DNA from: Phoronis ovalis
Lineage: Eukaryota > Phoronida > Phoronidae
Reading direction: 5' to 3'
NCBI GenBank assembly: GCA_028565635.1
Contig: JAOXYB010015121.1
Location: forward strand, 1 to 19,684
Length of the DNA stretch: 19,684 nucleotides
The notes under the pieces were generated by a model. It was not told the origin of the DNA. It was given only the letters and a program-made list of their open reading frames with translations, and did not search any database. Below, piece after piece: positions 9,426 through 19,436 of this stretch. A program made the position numbers and the translations under genes. The stretch's first letter is position 1. Every line of letters begins with the position of its first letter.

Positions 9426-10659
9426 TTTGTACATATTGGACTATCATGCGTTTTTCCCAGTTCCAAGGATTTTTCTTCCATTATGTCCTTAAATTTGCTA
9501 TGATTTCAAGTCGCAATTTTTTATACTGTTTTCAACAAGGAATGTTATAAACAGAATTATAGTTATATGTGATGCTATAATGGGCAAAAATATTGAATCA
9601 TGGCAGCTGAAACATTGTTCAGCAATTGCAGTGAACCATGCAGATATGAAGAATTAACTGGTGTACACAGTATTGTAAAAAGTTAAATGAACATCTCTAT
9701 CAGTTCTTGAAATCAGAAGTTATTCACCTTCATAAACAATGTTGCTTGGATATGTTTAAGTGGAAGGAAATGTTTTCTTGTTTTCGCCAGATATTGCCGT
9801 AACTGATAAGTACATTGAAAAGACATACAACTTCAAGTGAAGCTCTACCCATTTTTTTTTCATCCAATTTTGTTGCAAACAGAAACTGTTGTTATGGAGA
9901 AATGTTGCGTGATAAGTTTCAATAGCCATTGTTAAGTTTCTGGAATGTATGTTAAAATACAGTAAAAATGCTATGAATGTCACCCATCTGAACTGTAGTT
10001 GAACATCAACTCATTACAACCTGTTCTTTAATTTGCAGATTTTGTAGTAAGGCACAAATACAATGGCTAGATGAACATTATTTCTTAAACAATCATCCTG
10101 TCATAGTTTGGAATTTTAATTCCGATAAATTTTAATTCCATAAACAGTAATCAAGACAACATGGCTGCTTTAATGTCTTGGTTATTATACTTTTGTACTT
10201 ATTTTATTTCCAGAAACCTCATTATATGTGCTTATTACGTTTACAGAAATCACATTTTAGGTTGCAGCCTTGATATTTGTACACACACCAAGTATGTCTT
10301 GGACCAATTTCTTCATTTACGAACTGCTTCTAAAAGCAGTCAGCAAAAAACAGACTTTATGTCTAAAATGTTACTAGTTTCAGATTCTTAGCACATAACA
10401 ATGGTGCATGCAGTTTCCTGTAGATTCAAGGTTCATTTGAAATTTTACATTGCACTATATATGTTGTGTTGTATTTATTTGTTATGCTGCATTACTGAAA
10501 GGTAGTGATATATCTATGCTGCATTTTGTTTTGAGCTTTGTAACTGCAGAATTTCAAGAATGTAACAGTTGCTAGTGTGCTTATCACACAAATAATTATT
10601 AGGTAATTAATCCGTAGTTCTATATTTTTGAAATAAGTATAATAATAGTTTGTAGCGAT

Positions 10660-10665
10660 AATAAA
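10660..10665 (+). terminator. Candidate gene 1 poly(A) signal
   Basis: Canonical AATAAA in the region after the gene 1 stop, with T/G-rich sequence 30-45 bases downstream. Chosen over the AATAAA at 10774 only on that context. Confidence 0.4.
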
Positions 10666-10690
10666 CAGCTTAAGAGTTTTTTGCAATCAA

Positions 10691-11590
10691 CCTTGTTTAT
10701 GTCTTCTAATTGCATGTACATATACAATAATACTCAAAGCAAACTTCTGTTAAACTTAATAACAGTAAGTTCAAATAAAAAAGACAGGCAAAAACCCAGC
10801 AACAAGCTACTAAAACTAATAAACATCATGACATTACTAACTGCCATCTGCCAAAATTAAAAGAAGTTCAAAACTCCTTTTGGGTACATAAGCCACCTCA
10901 TTAACTCATTTGATGTACTACTGTTTTAAGTAAATACAAGGGTCACAGTCCCTATATTTGAGTTGCATATGGAGCTTGTTATGTGATGGGTCACTGTGGC
11001 ACTATATCATGGATTTCTACTACCATATACAACTATGTTCAAACCCTGACCATGCACAAGAAAATTTGTGATAATAGCACATGGTGTAGAATATAATTTT
11101 ATAGAAATGAAATCAACTGCTTCTCTAAACTAAACTGGTACAGTCGTATTATACATTTGTTACAAAGCTTGTGTTAAAAACGTAGCAACTAAATATTCAA
11201 TTATGCCTGATGTAGTTGTAATGGTATGCCCAGATGACACTTGCTGATTAGAATAATAAACAAACATGTGCATATAATTATGCATACTGCCAGCAGGTAC
11301 TGAGCTGAATATATGAAAAGTACAAGCTGCCATGTATATATGTGATTTCAAGACGCACCGAGATTATCTTTTAATATGCAAATATATAAATGTAGACTGG
11401 ACTCAGTCTGAATAATGAAGTTTGTATCATTGAATATTTTTTTTACTCAAATTGCCTAAAGTGATTATTTTTTTTACTCAAATTGTCTAAAGTGATAAAT
11501 TATACTTTTTCAACTGTGTAACCTATATTTAGTCATATTTAAATTTTGATAGTTTGATACCATGGAAAGGCCCCAAAACCCCAATTTTAT
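10691..11590. other. Region between two convergent genes
   Basis: AT-rich sequence between the probable 3' ends of the two tail-to-tail genes. No gene is apparent. The only structure seen is the 31-bp tandem duplication at 11435-11496. Confidence 0.5.
11435..11496. repeat. 31-bp tandem duplication (two copies)
   Basis: Copies at 11435-11465 and 11466-11496 differ at a single base (TTGCC versus TTGTC). Each holds a run of eight T followed by ACTCAAATTG. It is a recent local duplication. Confidence 0.9.
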
Positions 11591-11595
11591 ATATT

Positions 11596-11628
11596 TTTAT
11601 TTTCAGTACTAATAATGATCAATTTATT
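11596..11628 (-). terminator. Candidate gene 2 poly(A) signals
   Basis: On the minus strand two AATAAA hexamers lie 165-200 nt past the gene 2 stop (plus-strand TTTATT at 11623-11628 and 11596-11601). Either would give a short 3' UTR. Confidence 0.45.
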
Positions 11629-11792
11629 GATAACACTGTTATAAATGACGAAATATGAGTAAAATTATCAAAATTGTCAACTATCAATATTTTAAATCCT
11701 TATATAATTAGTCTTTCCTCAGCCTGTGGACAGGCTAATATAAATGCTATCCTAACTAAAGCAGTAATTTTAACTTTAAAAAGTCTTGGTAA

Positions 11793-12186
11793 TTAGTGAC
11801 GGTTTGCCTTAAAACGCATATCGGGTGTTCCATTACTCTTTAATGGACCTGAGCTGTAACTTGAAGATCCTCCAGATGAACCACCATAAGATGAACCGGA
11901 ATAGCCACCATATCCTCCCCCACTGTGATTTGAACTGGAATATCCTCCAGTATGACCAGAAGACACTTTATTGGCTGTATAACGCATATCTGGGGTCCCA
12001 TCACGTTTAGTTGGACCAGATAAGGAGCTTAAACTACTTCCAGAATAACCTCCAAAGGACTGCTGGCTATGTCCTAATGCACCAAGTGTACTATGGTTTG
12101 CAGCTTCTTTATTGACTGTATATCGCATATCAGGAGTTCCATCATGTTTAGTTGGGCCAAACATGGACACTGAAGAACTTGCGGGT
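11793..12186 (-). CDS. Gene 2 exon 4: motifs 7-9 and Gly/Ser linkers
   Basis: The exon starts after a TTTTAG acceptor in phase 2 and encodes 130 residues plus TAA. It contains three PDMR motifs (plus-strand 12107-12158, 11967-12017 and 11796-11849) separated by Gly/Ser/Tyr-rich linkers such as GGYGGYSGSSYGG. The last motif (GPLKSNGTPDMRFKANRH) ends the protein. The open frame upstream of 12186 is intron. Confidence 0.87.
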
Positions 12187-15100
12187 CTAAAATTAAATTC
12201 AAATTTAAGTGTTTTCACAATATAATGCCCTAAATACGAGTGCATTAATGTATCCAGTACATGTACACATATTGTCCAAAACACACTGAAGTACATGTTT
12301 TATTAATAAATTAATGTAATTCCTTCATATAATAGTCTCTCAGTGCTCAAAGCCAATAGGCAATGTTGATATTCTTTAGCAAATTTTGGTTTTGCTTTTT
12401 ACTGTTTAGCACCATTGAATTGTTCTTCTTTTTATATATTTTAAAGAAATTTTATCCTGGTTAAATTACACATTGAAGCATATTTTGGCTAAATCAGTAT
12501 GGTGAATATATTCGTAGTAAAAGTGTCTCAGCCTCCAAAGTACGAGACCAATCAGATTTGTTCTTTCTGTGCATATTGTCACTTAGTCAATGTATGTAGA
12601 TCGATGTACAAATTATAATATACAAGATGATCGCAATATATGTCAGATGCCCATCATATCCCTAGGATCACTTCACATTGCGGCTTGTATATGTTGAAGT
12701 AGTTCCCTTCATGAATCCAGTCAAACATCTATTCAACATTTTGTCTTTCTGGAAAGTGCCCCCTAGGGAACAAACATGGCTGCCATGTTTGAAGTAATAC
12801 AGATCAAAGGTGTGCATGGCCTGTACTTTGACCTTGCCCTGTACTGAATAAGAAACCGATGAAATTGTGACCTACCAAGAACAAAGATGGTCGCTAGTCC
12901 ACCATCTTGAAAGTGACCCAGGTCAACACTTGAAGTGTTACAACAAAAATTGTCAAAGATTCTGATCAGCATTTGACCTCCTATTTAAGTTCATTCTAAA
13001 ATGTCATCTAGGTTAATACGCTAGCCAACTTATTGGCTTCATGAAGCCACCTTCAAATCATCCAGTCAATGCTTCATCTTACTGAAAAGAGGTGCAACAT
13101 GAAGTACCATCTCTGAAGCAAACATGGCCAGTCGGCCATACCTAGTCAAAATTATACCTAACCTGTACTTCTCTGTACCGAATATGAAGCAGATCAGATA
13201 AAAGCTGTTATTAACTCGAGAATAAACATGACTGCCATCTTGGAAGTGGCCCAGGTTAAAATTATAACTAATCTGTACTTTGACCAGTATTTACCCTGTG
13301 CTGAATGTGATACTGATCAGGTAAAAAGTGAAACAGTTATTGCGAGAAAAGGAAAGTGTTACATATACACACAACAACATATGATCCACTTCCCTAAGTC
13401 TTTAAATGTCACCAAGCCTAATACATCCAGTAACCCATGGCCTTCGTGAATCCACCTTCAAATCATCCAGTCAATGCTTCGTCTTTCTCCGGAACAAATA
13501 TGCCTGTCAGTGGGCCTTATCGGAAGTAATCTGGATCAAAATTACACCTGGCCTGTACTTTAACCTGTACTTGCTTTGCACTGAATATGATACCATCTGA
13601 TAAAAACCAAAGCTGTTGGTGCGAGATAAAGAAAGTATTACATACAACAATGATGACAATGATGATGCATAGCCTACAACTTTATGCCCTGCCACTGTGT
13701 GGATGGGCCTAAAAATGGTGTGTAAATGCAAAGACATTTACCTTTTATCAACCTGCACTGGTTCAGCATAGGAACCACTACCAGCCAGAACTTTGTTTTC
13801 TTTGAATCTCATGTCAGGAGTCGCATCTTTCTTTAAGGGTCCTATTATTTGTAAAAACAAGGAATAATATTAGTCAGGATTCTTGAGGTGAATCTCAATC
13901 ACTCGTTCAAATTCAAAGCTAAGACTGCCATATTATCCTTCAAATCCAAAGGAAAATTAACTTTTTAGACAAATTTTTGTTGAATTACTTTTTAGGGGAA
14001 TTATTATCTAAAATTACAGAGCCAACTAACATTAGTGTAGCTATTGTAGAAGTCGTTTTGGAAGAAAATGTTGAAAAGTGAAGTTTGGCAGACAAAAGTA
14101 TTGCTTTACTGTTTGTATGTCCCTTTAATTAAGGTAGTCAACTAATTGGAACTGTAATCTTCATGTCAAAACTTGAACAGTAAAATATAAGATAACACAT
14201 AAAAAATATACATTGCTGGAAAGTACTTGGTGAAAGAGTGGAAAATTTACTCTCTCGATCTGACACATGACTATGTTATCAGTAAGATGGCTATTTTGGG
14301 TAAAAAAATACTTTTTTTGAAAATACAAAGCTCAAAAAATACAACTCCCAACACTCCTTCAGGTACAAAGTAGAAGCTTGGCCAAAATTCGCTTATAACA
14401 TTATCTTGCTTATATAAGTAATAATTAATCCCCTAAAAGCATATCTCAGATATTTAAAATTTTGTTTTGTTCAGAAATTATGAGCTAGCTGGCTTTCAAA
14501 ATTCAACTGGCAGAACCTAATACAGTAATACTTTAAAGTGCATCATTTGTGAACAAATTACAACTGTCTTTCAATATCTGAAAAAGTTTATTGGAAGTCC
14601 CTATTTGAAGTTAATTTTGACTAAGTTTTATTTTTTTAATAATATTTTTCAATTTATATTTAAAAATAATAAGTTTTTACCCAAATGGTCTTCCTACCAA
14701 TTACATAACTATGTGACAAAGAAGTAAGTAAATGTATATTTTTAGTAGTGTATCCAATCAAACTTCAGCTTAAAGAATAACATGGGTGAATAATTTGTGC
14801 TCAACAGTACTATAGTCCCCTTAATACAAATACATCCCAAGATTCCTAGCTTTCAGCACTACATTTAGAATGGGAAATCACTTCGTTAAAAAAATTAATT
14901 TTTAAATTTTCTGTTTCTTGAAAGGGACAGGACGTCGTTGTAATTTTACTATTAAGTAAGTGGTGTCGGTCCAGGAACAAATTCTCTGGTTATATAGGTA
15001 GTATTAATATACCATATTTCTGCTGTATAACTTTGAATACTACCTGAAAATATGGGGACACATTTTGAAGATTACACAGCAATGTAATACTCAGTCTTCA

Positions 15101-18024
15101 AAAAGTATAACTTGACTGTCATGTGTTTACCTTCATCAAATTCAAGTTTTCTTGATGTGTTCTGGAATTGAGTGGCATTGCTTTTAAATGGTGTCAGTTG
15201 TTTTGCAATGTCTTCTTTGTTGACTTTAAATCTCATATCAGGAGTTCCATCTGCTTTTACGGGTCCAACACTAGTTAGATGGAAATTATTCTTAGAAGAC
15301 ATACATATAGCCTTTTCAGCATTCTTGTTTACAGCATATCTCCTGTCAGGTTCCCCTGCAAGTGTCTCCTTCATCATTTTGGCAATAGCTTCTTTGTTCA
15401 CTCTGAAACGTATATCTGGCTCACCATGTTTCGTCAGAGGAACACCCATTTTAGAAACTTGGTGTATTACCCACGGTTCTTTATTTGCCTTAAAGCGCAT
15501 GTCAGGTTCACCATCTTTGTTTAGCATTGCACTTCTGTTTACTTTAATACGTGCATCAGGCTGTCCATTTTTCTTCCTTGGATCACAAATTTCTTTAGGT
15601 TTGGTTCTAGTTGAAGCACTTTGTTGCTTTTCAATAGCTTCAGGTTCATCTTGTACAGGAAACTGTGCACATTCTACTTCTCCACTGAGTATGTATTCAT
15701 CATCATCATCATAAGCAGCTGAATTAGCTTGGTTATAATGGAAATTGGAACCTTTATCATACAATGCCTTTTTCAACATGGAAGAACAATCTTCTAAATG
15801 TTCCACTTTTTCTGCAACCCATGAAAGAGCTGAATGTGACATATCAGCCAGTGACAGGTGTTCTAAAAGAATTCCCAGACTGCAGCTTCTTGCCTCACTT
15901 GCTTCATACCATTTAATTACTGCTACAAGAGCTTTATCATCATTTTTCATCACAAACTTTTCATCCTTAAGTATGTCTTGCAAATCAGAAGAGGACATAT
16001 CTAGAAATTCATCTTCCTTTGAAACAACCTTGAAATTTTTTGCAATATATTCAACAGTGGTCAAATATAGATTCTCACCGTAATGCTGATTAATAGAACG
16101 ACACAAGGAAGCAAGATACATAATACCTGGAGCATTATCAGGCTCGAGCAACTCAGAAAGAAATTGTGTGCAGGCATCATGGACATCGGGAAACTGGAAT
16201 GTGCAAGAAGCCACGAATATTTCTGCAACGCACACCTGATCTACACTAAGACTTGCAGTGTAGATGAAATCTACAAGGACATCCATTGTAGTTGAGTTGA
16301 CATTTACTTTGAGGGAACCCTCCAGTATTTCCATCTCATCTGATGCAATCTTTTCTTTAAAATATGGGCTACTTGCAGCCAGCAGGGCACTGTGAATGGG
16401 TACACATTTATTATCTGTAGTTATAAGGTTAAGCACTGGGATCTTTTTTTTTGTCAACAATTTTTTCAAGTTTTCTGTAAAAAAAACAGTAGATATATAT
16501 TAGCATCAAAATATAATTTTTTAATATTGAAACAACATTCTACATGTACATTTACATTTAATTTATTATTGTTTTATTACATGCTGTTAGGACTTGTGAA
16601 GGTCCCTTACTATGTACTAACATATTGATATTTGAAGGTAGAAGCGAATTAAGCATGCCAGTGTGAATGGAAAGTGAAGCGCTTTATTATAGAGCGCTCC
16701 AAGTGTAAGTGTGAATTGGGCTATATTTAATAAATTCTTTAATTATAGTTTCATCCTTACACCTAAACAGTTGGGTACATTTGTATACATTTGGTTCTTT
16801 CCAGTATTTAAATGGAATGTATTTGCTTCTTAGATCTGAATATAGTTTGCATTCGCATATAAAATGATACTCATTTTCGATCTTTCCCTCCATACACATC
16901 TTACACAATCTGTCTTTGTGTTCTGACTTCCTATGTCTACCAGATTCAATTTGTAACGTATGATGCAAACATCTTAATCTAGCCATTGTTGCTTTAAAAC
17001 AATGAGGTACAGATATATTTAAATACAAGTCTAGATTGATAGTGTCCTTGAAAGATGCATTTATATGTTGTTCATTTTGAATATTTACCTGGTCTTCCCA
17101 CTCTTGGAAGCAACAATCAAATAATGTCATTTTAAATAGTTTCAGAAAAGAATTTTCACATCCTTTCATTTCCTTGAGAAACTGTTTTTGTTTACTTGTA
17201 TATCTAGAAAACACTGATACGTAGAGACTGCATGAGATCCTTTCAAGTCAGATAACCATATGATCCTTGACCTAATTTATTTCATTAATTTTTTCATTCT
17301 CAACAGTCTTAAACCAGCTTTCCAAAAAATCCCTGTCTCCTATGTACAATCTTCTCGGCTGAGAGCTGTTTACAACTCATCGAACGTTTATAATTTAAAC
17401 AGGCTGCCCAAAGTTTTTAAACAACACAGAACGACTTATGTAATACAACTGGGCAAAAATGTTATCAGCATGGATTGCCAATAATTTGCACAAAAACAAA
17501 ATGAGTTTAAATGGCATTACATTTTAACTTTAGTGATGGTAGAGCAACGCAGTCTTACCTGACAACTTGTCCGGGTTCCAGTCTCTTATGTCGATACCTG
17601 TTTTTTCTAATATTTCCCTCTCGCTAGCGGACTCATTGGCTTCATCATCATGATTACCCTTTTCTACAGATTGATACACAAACTGGTGCAGTATTCTTAG
17701 GTTTTCTGAAGACAGTAGTTGCTGTTCACCATCAGAATCAAAAAAGGACTTTGGTACTTTTGGGTTGTAACTAGCCAACAAAAACATATGAAATTTCTTT
17801 TCATAATCAGCATTATCCCCATCTGGTCGAATAGTGATATCAAGGAGCTTATCTTCAGTATGCAAAATGTTCAAGTTTCTCAGGATAGTTGAAAAATGAT
17901 TGTGTAAGTCGTACTCAAATGTTGTTTGAGTCCATTTCTTTACTAAGTTTTGTGTCAGAGGTTGAAAGGTCTCATTATCATTTGTACCATCACTAGCACT
18001 GCCCAATGCAGAAAGGTCACCCAT
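11793..18024 (-). CDS. Gene 2: BTB-BACK protein with nine PDMR motifs (complete CDS, 4 exons)
   Basis: Coding exons on the minus strand are 18024-17559, 16474-15131, 13841-13742 and 12186-11793 (stop included). Split codons at the junctions are Glu (G|AA), Gly (G|GA) and Arg (AG|A), all in frame, giving 767 residues. Residues about 38-123 look like a degenerate BTB domain. Residues about 160-267 are a clear BTB/POZ domain (LLDIT-type strand replaced by IPVLNLITTDN, then PIHSALLAASSPYFKE), and about 270-395 a BACK domain. An acidic DDDDE linker follows, then nine copies of a roughly 17-residue motif, consensus GPxKxDGTPDMRFKxNK. BTB-BACK proteins usually act as Cul3 ubiquitin-ligase adaptors with Kelch repeats as the substrate arm; here no Kelch is present and the PDMR array takes that place. 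The adaptor role is inferred. The start is MGDLSAL, just after a splice acceptor and with a good Kozak context (CAACATGG). Confidence 0.85.
12187..13741 (-). other. Gene 2 intron 3 with tandem repeat block
   Basis: A 1555-bp intron. The part at 12187-12650 has nothing of note. The part at 12655-13720 is filled by three degenerate copies of the dispersed repeat described separately. Confidence 0.7.
12655..13720. repeat. Dispersed repeat family, tandem block of about three units
   Basis: Each unit holds the same landmarks in order: a TTCATGAATCCA-like word (12709, 13037, 13442), TCATCCAGTCAATGCTTCGTC, AACAAACATGGCTGCCAT, GGAAGTAAT, a CCTGTACTTTGACC word, a CTGAATATGA word with GATCAGGTAAAA, and a GTTACATA/ACAACAA end. 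Unit spacing is 328 and 405 bp. The block ends in an imperfect hairpin at 13684-13710 (ATGCCCT…GGGCCT). Short open frames inside are by-products of the repeat. Confidence 0.75.
13742..13841 (-). CDS. Gene 2 exon 3: motif 6
   Basis: A 100-nt exon, acceptor AATAATAG and donor AAAAG|GTAAAT, entering in phase 1 and leaving in phase 2. It encodes one motif, (G)PLKKDATPDMRFKENK, and a short linker ending VQVDK. The motif match, splice sites and phases all agree. Confidence 0.88.
13842..15130 (-). other. Gene 2 intron 2 with foldback element
   Basis: A 1289-bp phase-1 intron. The central part holds an imperfect inverted repeat (about 14195-14745). The flanks are AT-rich without other features. Confidence 0.7.
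14195..14745. mobile_element. Imperfect foldback / MITE-like element
   Basis: The left arm near 14200-14315 and right arm near 14660-14745 are imperfect inverted copies. AAAAATATACATT (from about 14203) matches the reverse complement of 14729-14742, and GACACATGACTATG…GGGTAAAAA (14261 onwards) matches the reverse complement of 14672-14718. Weaker pairing may extend outward to TTAAGG-like ends near 14126 and 14820. There is no coding frame. Class and ends are uncertain. Confidence 0.5.
15131..16474 (-). CDS. Gene 2 exon 2: BTB, BACK and motifs 1-5
   Basis: A 1344-nt exon, acceptor TTTTTTTTACAG, donor GATGAAG|GTAAAC. The BTB core carries the HSALLAASSPYFKE signature followed by MDVLVDFIYTASL. 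The BACK domain has the usual helical pattern (ENLYLTTVEYIAKNF, then KALVAVIKWYEA). Motifs 1-5 lie at plus-strand 15534-15583, 15478-15528, 15391-15447, 15321-15362 and 15213-15267. Motifs 1 and 4 are the most diverged (PDAR and PDRR in place of PDMR). The TTG near 16469 is not the start; the frame continues into the exon boundary. Confidence 0.9.
16475..17558 (-). other. Gene 2 intron 1 carrying a retroelement fragment
   Basis: A 1084-bp phase-1 intron containing the retrotransposon remnant at 16687-17247 in the same orientation as the gene. The remainder (16475-16680 and 17250-17558) shows no other feature. Confidence 0.7.
16687..17247 (-). pseudogene. C-terminal fragment of a non-LTR retrotransposon polyprotein
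   Basis: The minus-strand frame is open from about 17247 to a TAA at 16689-16687. It encodes a Cys/His cluster of the kind found after the reverse transcriptase domain of LINE ORF2 (zf-RVT-like: CKMCMEGKIENEYHFICEC, then LYSDLRSKYIPF), preceded by a basic stretch with HHTLQIESGRH. The RT catalytic core and endonuclease are missing, so this is a 5'-truncated dead copy. Its stop codon overlaps an AATAAA (plus-strand 16683-16688), as in compact retroelement 3' ends. Element family not determined. Confidence 0.6.
17559..18024 (-). CDS. Gene 2 exon 1: N-terminal BTB-like domain
   Basis: From ATG at 18024-18022 (CAACATGG context) to donor TTGTCAG|GTAAGA, 155 codons plus one base. After a Ser/Asp/Asn-rich start, residues about 38-123 follow the BTB pattern: HNHFSTILRNLNIL, then KLLDITIRPDG, then KKFHMFLLASYNPKV, but with an Asn/Asp-rich insertion and diverged helices. 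An acidic linker (about 124-140) and IDIRDWNPDKLS join it to exon 2. Confidence 0.85.
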
Positions 18025-18047
18025 GTTGATGATACAGAAGATTAGAA
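18025..18047 (-). other. Gene 2 5' UTR stub after a splice acceptor
   Basis: A poly-pyrimidine run of ten T plus CTAG on the minus strand (plus-strand 18048-18061) forms a good acceptor 23 nt upstream of the ATG. A non-coding first exon therefore probably lies upstream, but I cannot find it in the remaining 1.6 kb. The frame also stays open 24 codons upstream of this ATG, which would give a hydrophobic leader; the acceptor argues against that start. Confidence 0.6.
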
Positions 18048-18077
18048 CTAGAAAAAAAAAACAAGATAATTGTAATG

Positions 18078-18660
18078 TCAGACAAGTGATCAACATTTGA
18101 CCTTCTATTCAAGGTCATTCAAGCTTAATATGCCTTCATGAATCCACCTTTATTGGCATATTGGAAGTAATCAAGGTCAAAATATGAAACTGCGGATTCG
18201 ATAAACTGAATTAAGCAATTATTGCCAGACAAAAAAGTGCTATATGCACAACAAAAAATGTTAAAGATTCAGATCGGCAACTGACCTACTTTTCAAGGTC
18301 ACTCTAAAATGTCACCTATCCTATTGCACCACCACCCTATGGCCTTCGTGAATCCACCTTCAAATTGTCCAGTCATATAGCTTCGTCTTTTCCGCAACTG
18401 GCACAAGTGACATGTCTTCTCGGGAACAAACATGGTTACCATATTAATTGGAAGTAATTCAGCTAGGTCACAATTATAATGAAACTGCACTTCAATTTGA
18501 CCTGTATATCCTGTACGTGCCGAATATGAAGCTGATCGGGTGAAAAAGTCAAGCTGTTAAGAAAGAAAGTGACACGGATAACACTGACAATGATGACAAC
18601 TATATATACTGGTATATATGCCCATCAATTCACTATGTGAGATGAGCATAAATTAAAGTA
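18078..18660. repeat. Dispersed repeat family, second block
   Basis: Same family and orientation as the 12655-13720 block. It repeats the landmark words (CTTCATGAATCCACC at about 18133, CTTCGTGAATCCACC at about 18343, GAACAAACATGG, GGAAGTAAT, GCCGAATATGAAGCTGATC) and the junction resembling AAAGATTCAGATCGGCAACTGACC. It ends in a hairpin-like ATGCCCATC…GATGAGCAT (18618-18649). Unit spacing here is only about 210 bp, so the first copy is shortened. Confidence 0.7.
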
Positions 18661-18707
18661 TTTTAACAAAAAAAGTAGTGCCAAAACTTATGTAGTGTAC
18701 ACAGCAA

Positions 18708-18990
18708 AAGTATAGCTGAAAGGGTCGTTGTCGTAAGGGGTACTACAGAAGTGTACCCAGGGTACAACTTCCGCAAGACCCATTTATAGGAAATCATAAA
18801 TCTTTTACAAAACTCCGTGACCGGAACTCTCGCTCTTATATGCGATATTTCCCTTTTCCGGTCACAGAGTTTTGTAAAAGATTTATGATTTCCTATAATG
18901 GGTCTATAAGTTTACCGCCTTGCGGAAATTGTCCGCCGAGTACACTTCTGTAGTACCCCTTACGACAACGACCCTTTCAGCACAAGTATA
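18708..18990. mobile_element. 267-bp near-palindromic foldback element with 7-bp TSD
   Basis: Perfect 42-bp terminal inverted repeats at 18715-18756 and 18940-18981 begin GCTGAAAGGGTCG. A second pair of inner arms (about 18779-18824 and 18858-18902) makes the middle a near-perfect hairpin with a loop of about 33 nt. The element is flanked by the 7-bp direct repeat AAGTATA (18708-18714 and 18984-18990). It has no coding capacity and is a non-autonomous DNA-transposon-like (MITE/foldback) insertion that looks recent. Confidence 0.85.
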
Positions 18991-19436
18991 TAGTCATTTA
19001 CATCTGTCACATTTACCATAAATGCAGGTGGCACTGTAGAGGTGTTTTATTTTACGGTTTTGCATGCAGTGTTAAACTGCACCCATGTTTTGTTATTTTG
19101 TACTTTACTGATCTATGATCTTGCATGTGGATGCAGTTGTTTAATACACTGTAGTGAGTGCTGTTTTGTAAGAATAAAAGCAACTAGAAGCACCTTTTAG
19201 CAAAGCTAGGCCAGCTAGGTTGCATGCACACACAAAATGGTTGGATATCCAGACCTGTCAGGATCATCCTGGACCCATGGATGTCCAAAGACCTTTGGAT
19301 GACCTTTAATTACCTCTTGTTGAAAGTTTCATGAAATTTTCAGATTTTGACTTTGACCTGTGAATGAACTTTTGGATCTCAAAGTCAGCTAACCGGAGCT
19401 AAGATAATTTCTAAATGACATTTTAACTTCATTTTT
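18991..19436. other. Non-coding stretch, nothing recognised
   Basis: No exon, RNA gene or clear repeat boundary is apparent. It lies upstream of gene 2, so a promoter could be here, but no TATA-like or initiator arrangement stands out. Confidence 0.4.

Larger units (their letters stand above)
8667..10690 (+). other. Probable long 3' UTR of gene 1
   Basis: No coding frame of note follows the stop. The best poly(A) signal is AATAAA at 10660-10665, followed by a T/G-rich stretch (GTTTATGTCTTC, about 10694-10705). A weaker ATTAAA lies at 8946-8951 and another AATAAA at 10774-10779. The region contains the perfect hairpin at 9317-9425. The exact end cannot be set from sequence alone. Confidence 0.45.

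Noticed and set aside
12763-13737. Several 64-76 codon frames in the intron 3 repeats, some similar to each other and to 19385-19678
   Set aside because: The similarity is explained by shared repeat ancestry. The frames lie on both strands, start at arbitrary points and have no domain.
15172-15714. 180-codon plus-strand frame opposite gene 2 exon 2
   Set aside because: It is the complement of the PDMR motif array, so its own repeats are mirrored; there is no independent domain or splice support.
17260-17484. 74-codon plus-strand frame next to the LINE fragment
   Set aside because: No domain, no splice sites that fit either gene, and antisense to the retroelement flank.
18025-18096. Alternative hydrophobic N-terminal leader for gene 2 (24 residues before MGDLSAL)
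   Set aside because: The sequence is the complement of a polypyrimidine tract and CTAG acceptor. A BTB-BACK protein is not expected to be secreted.
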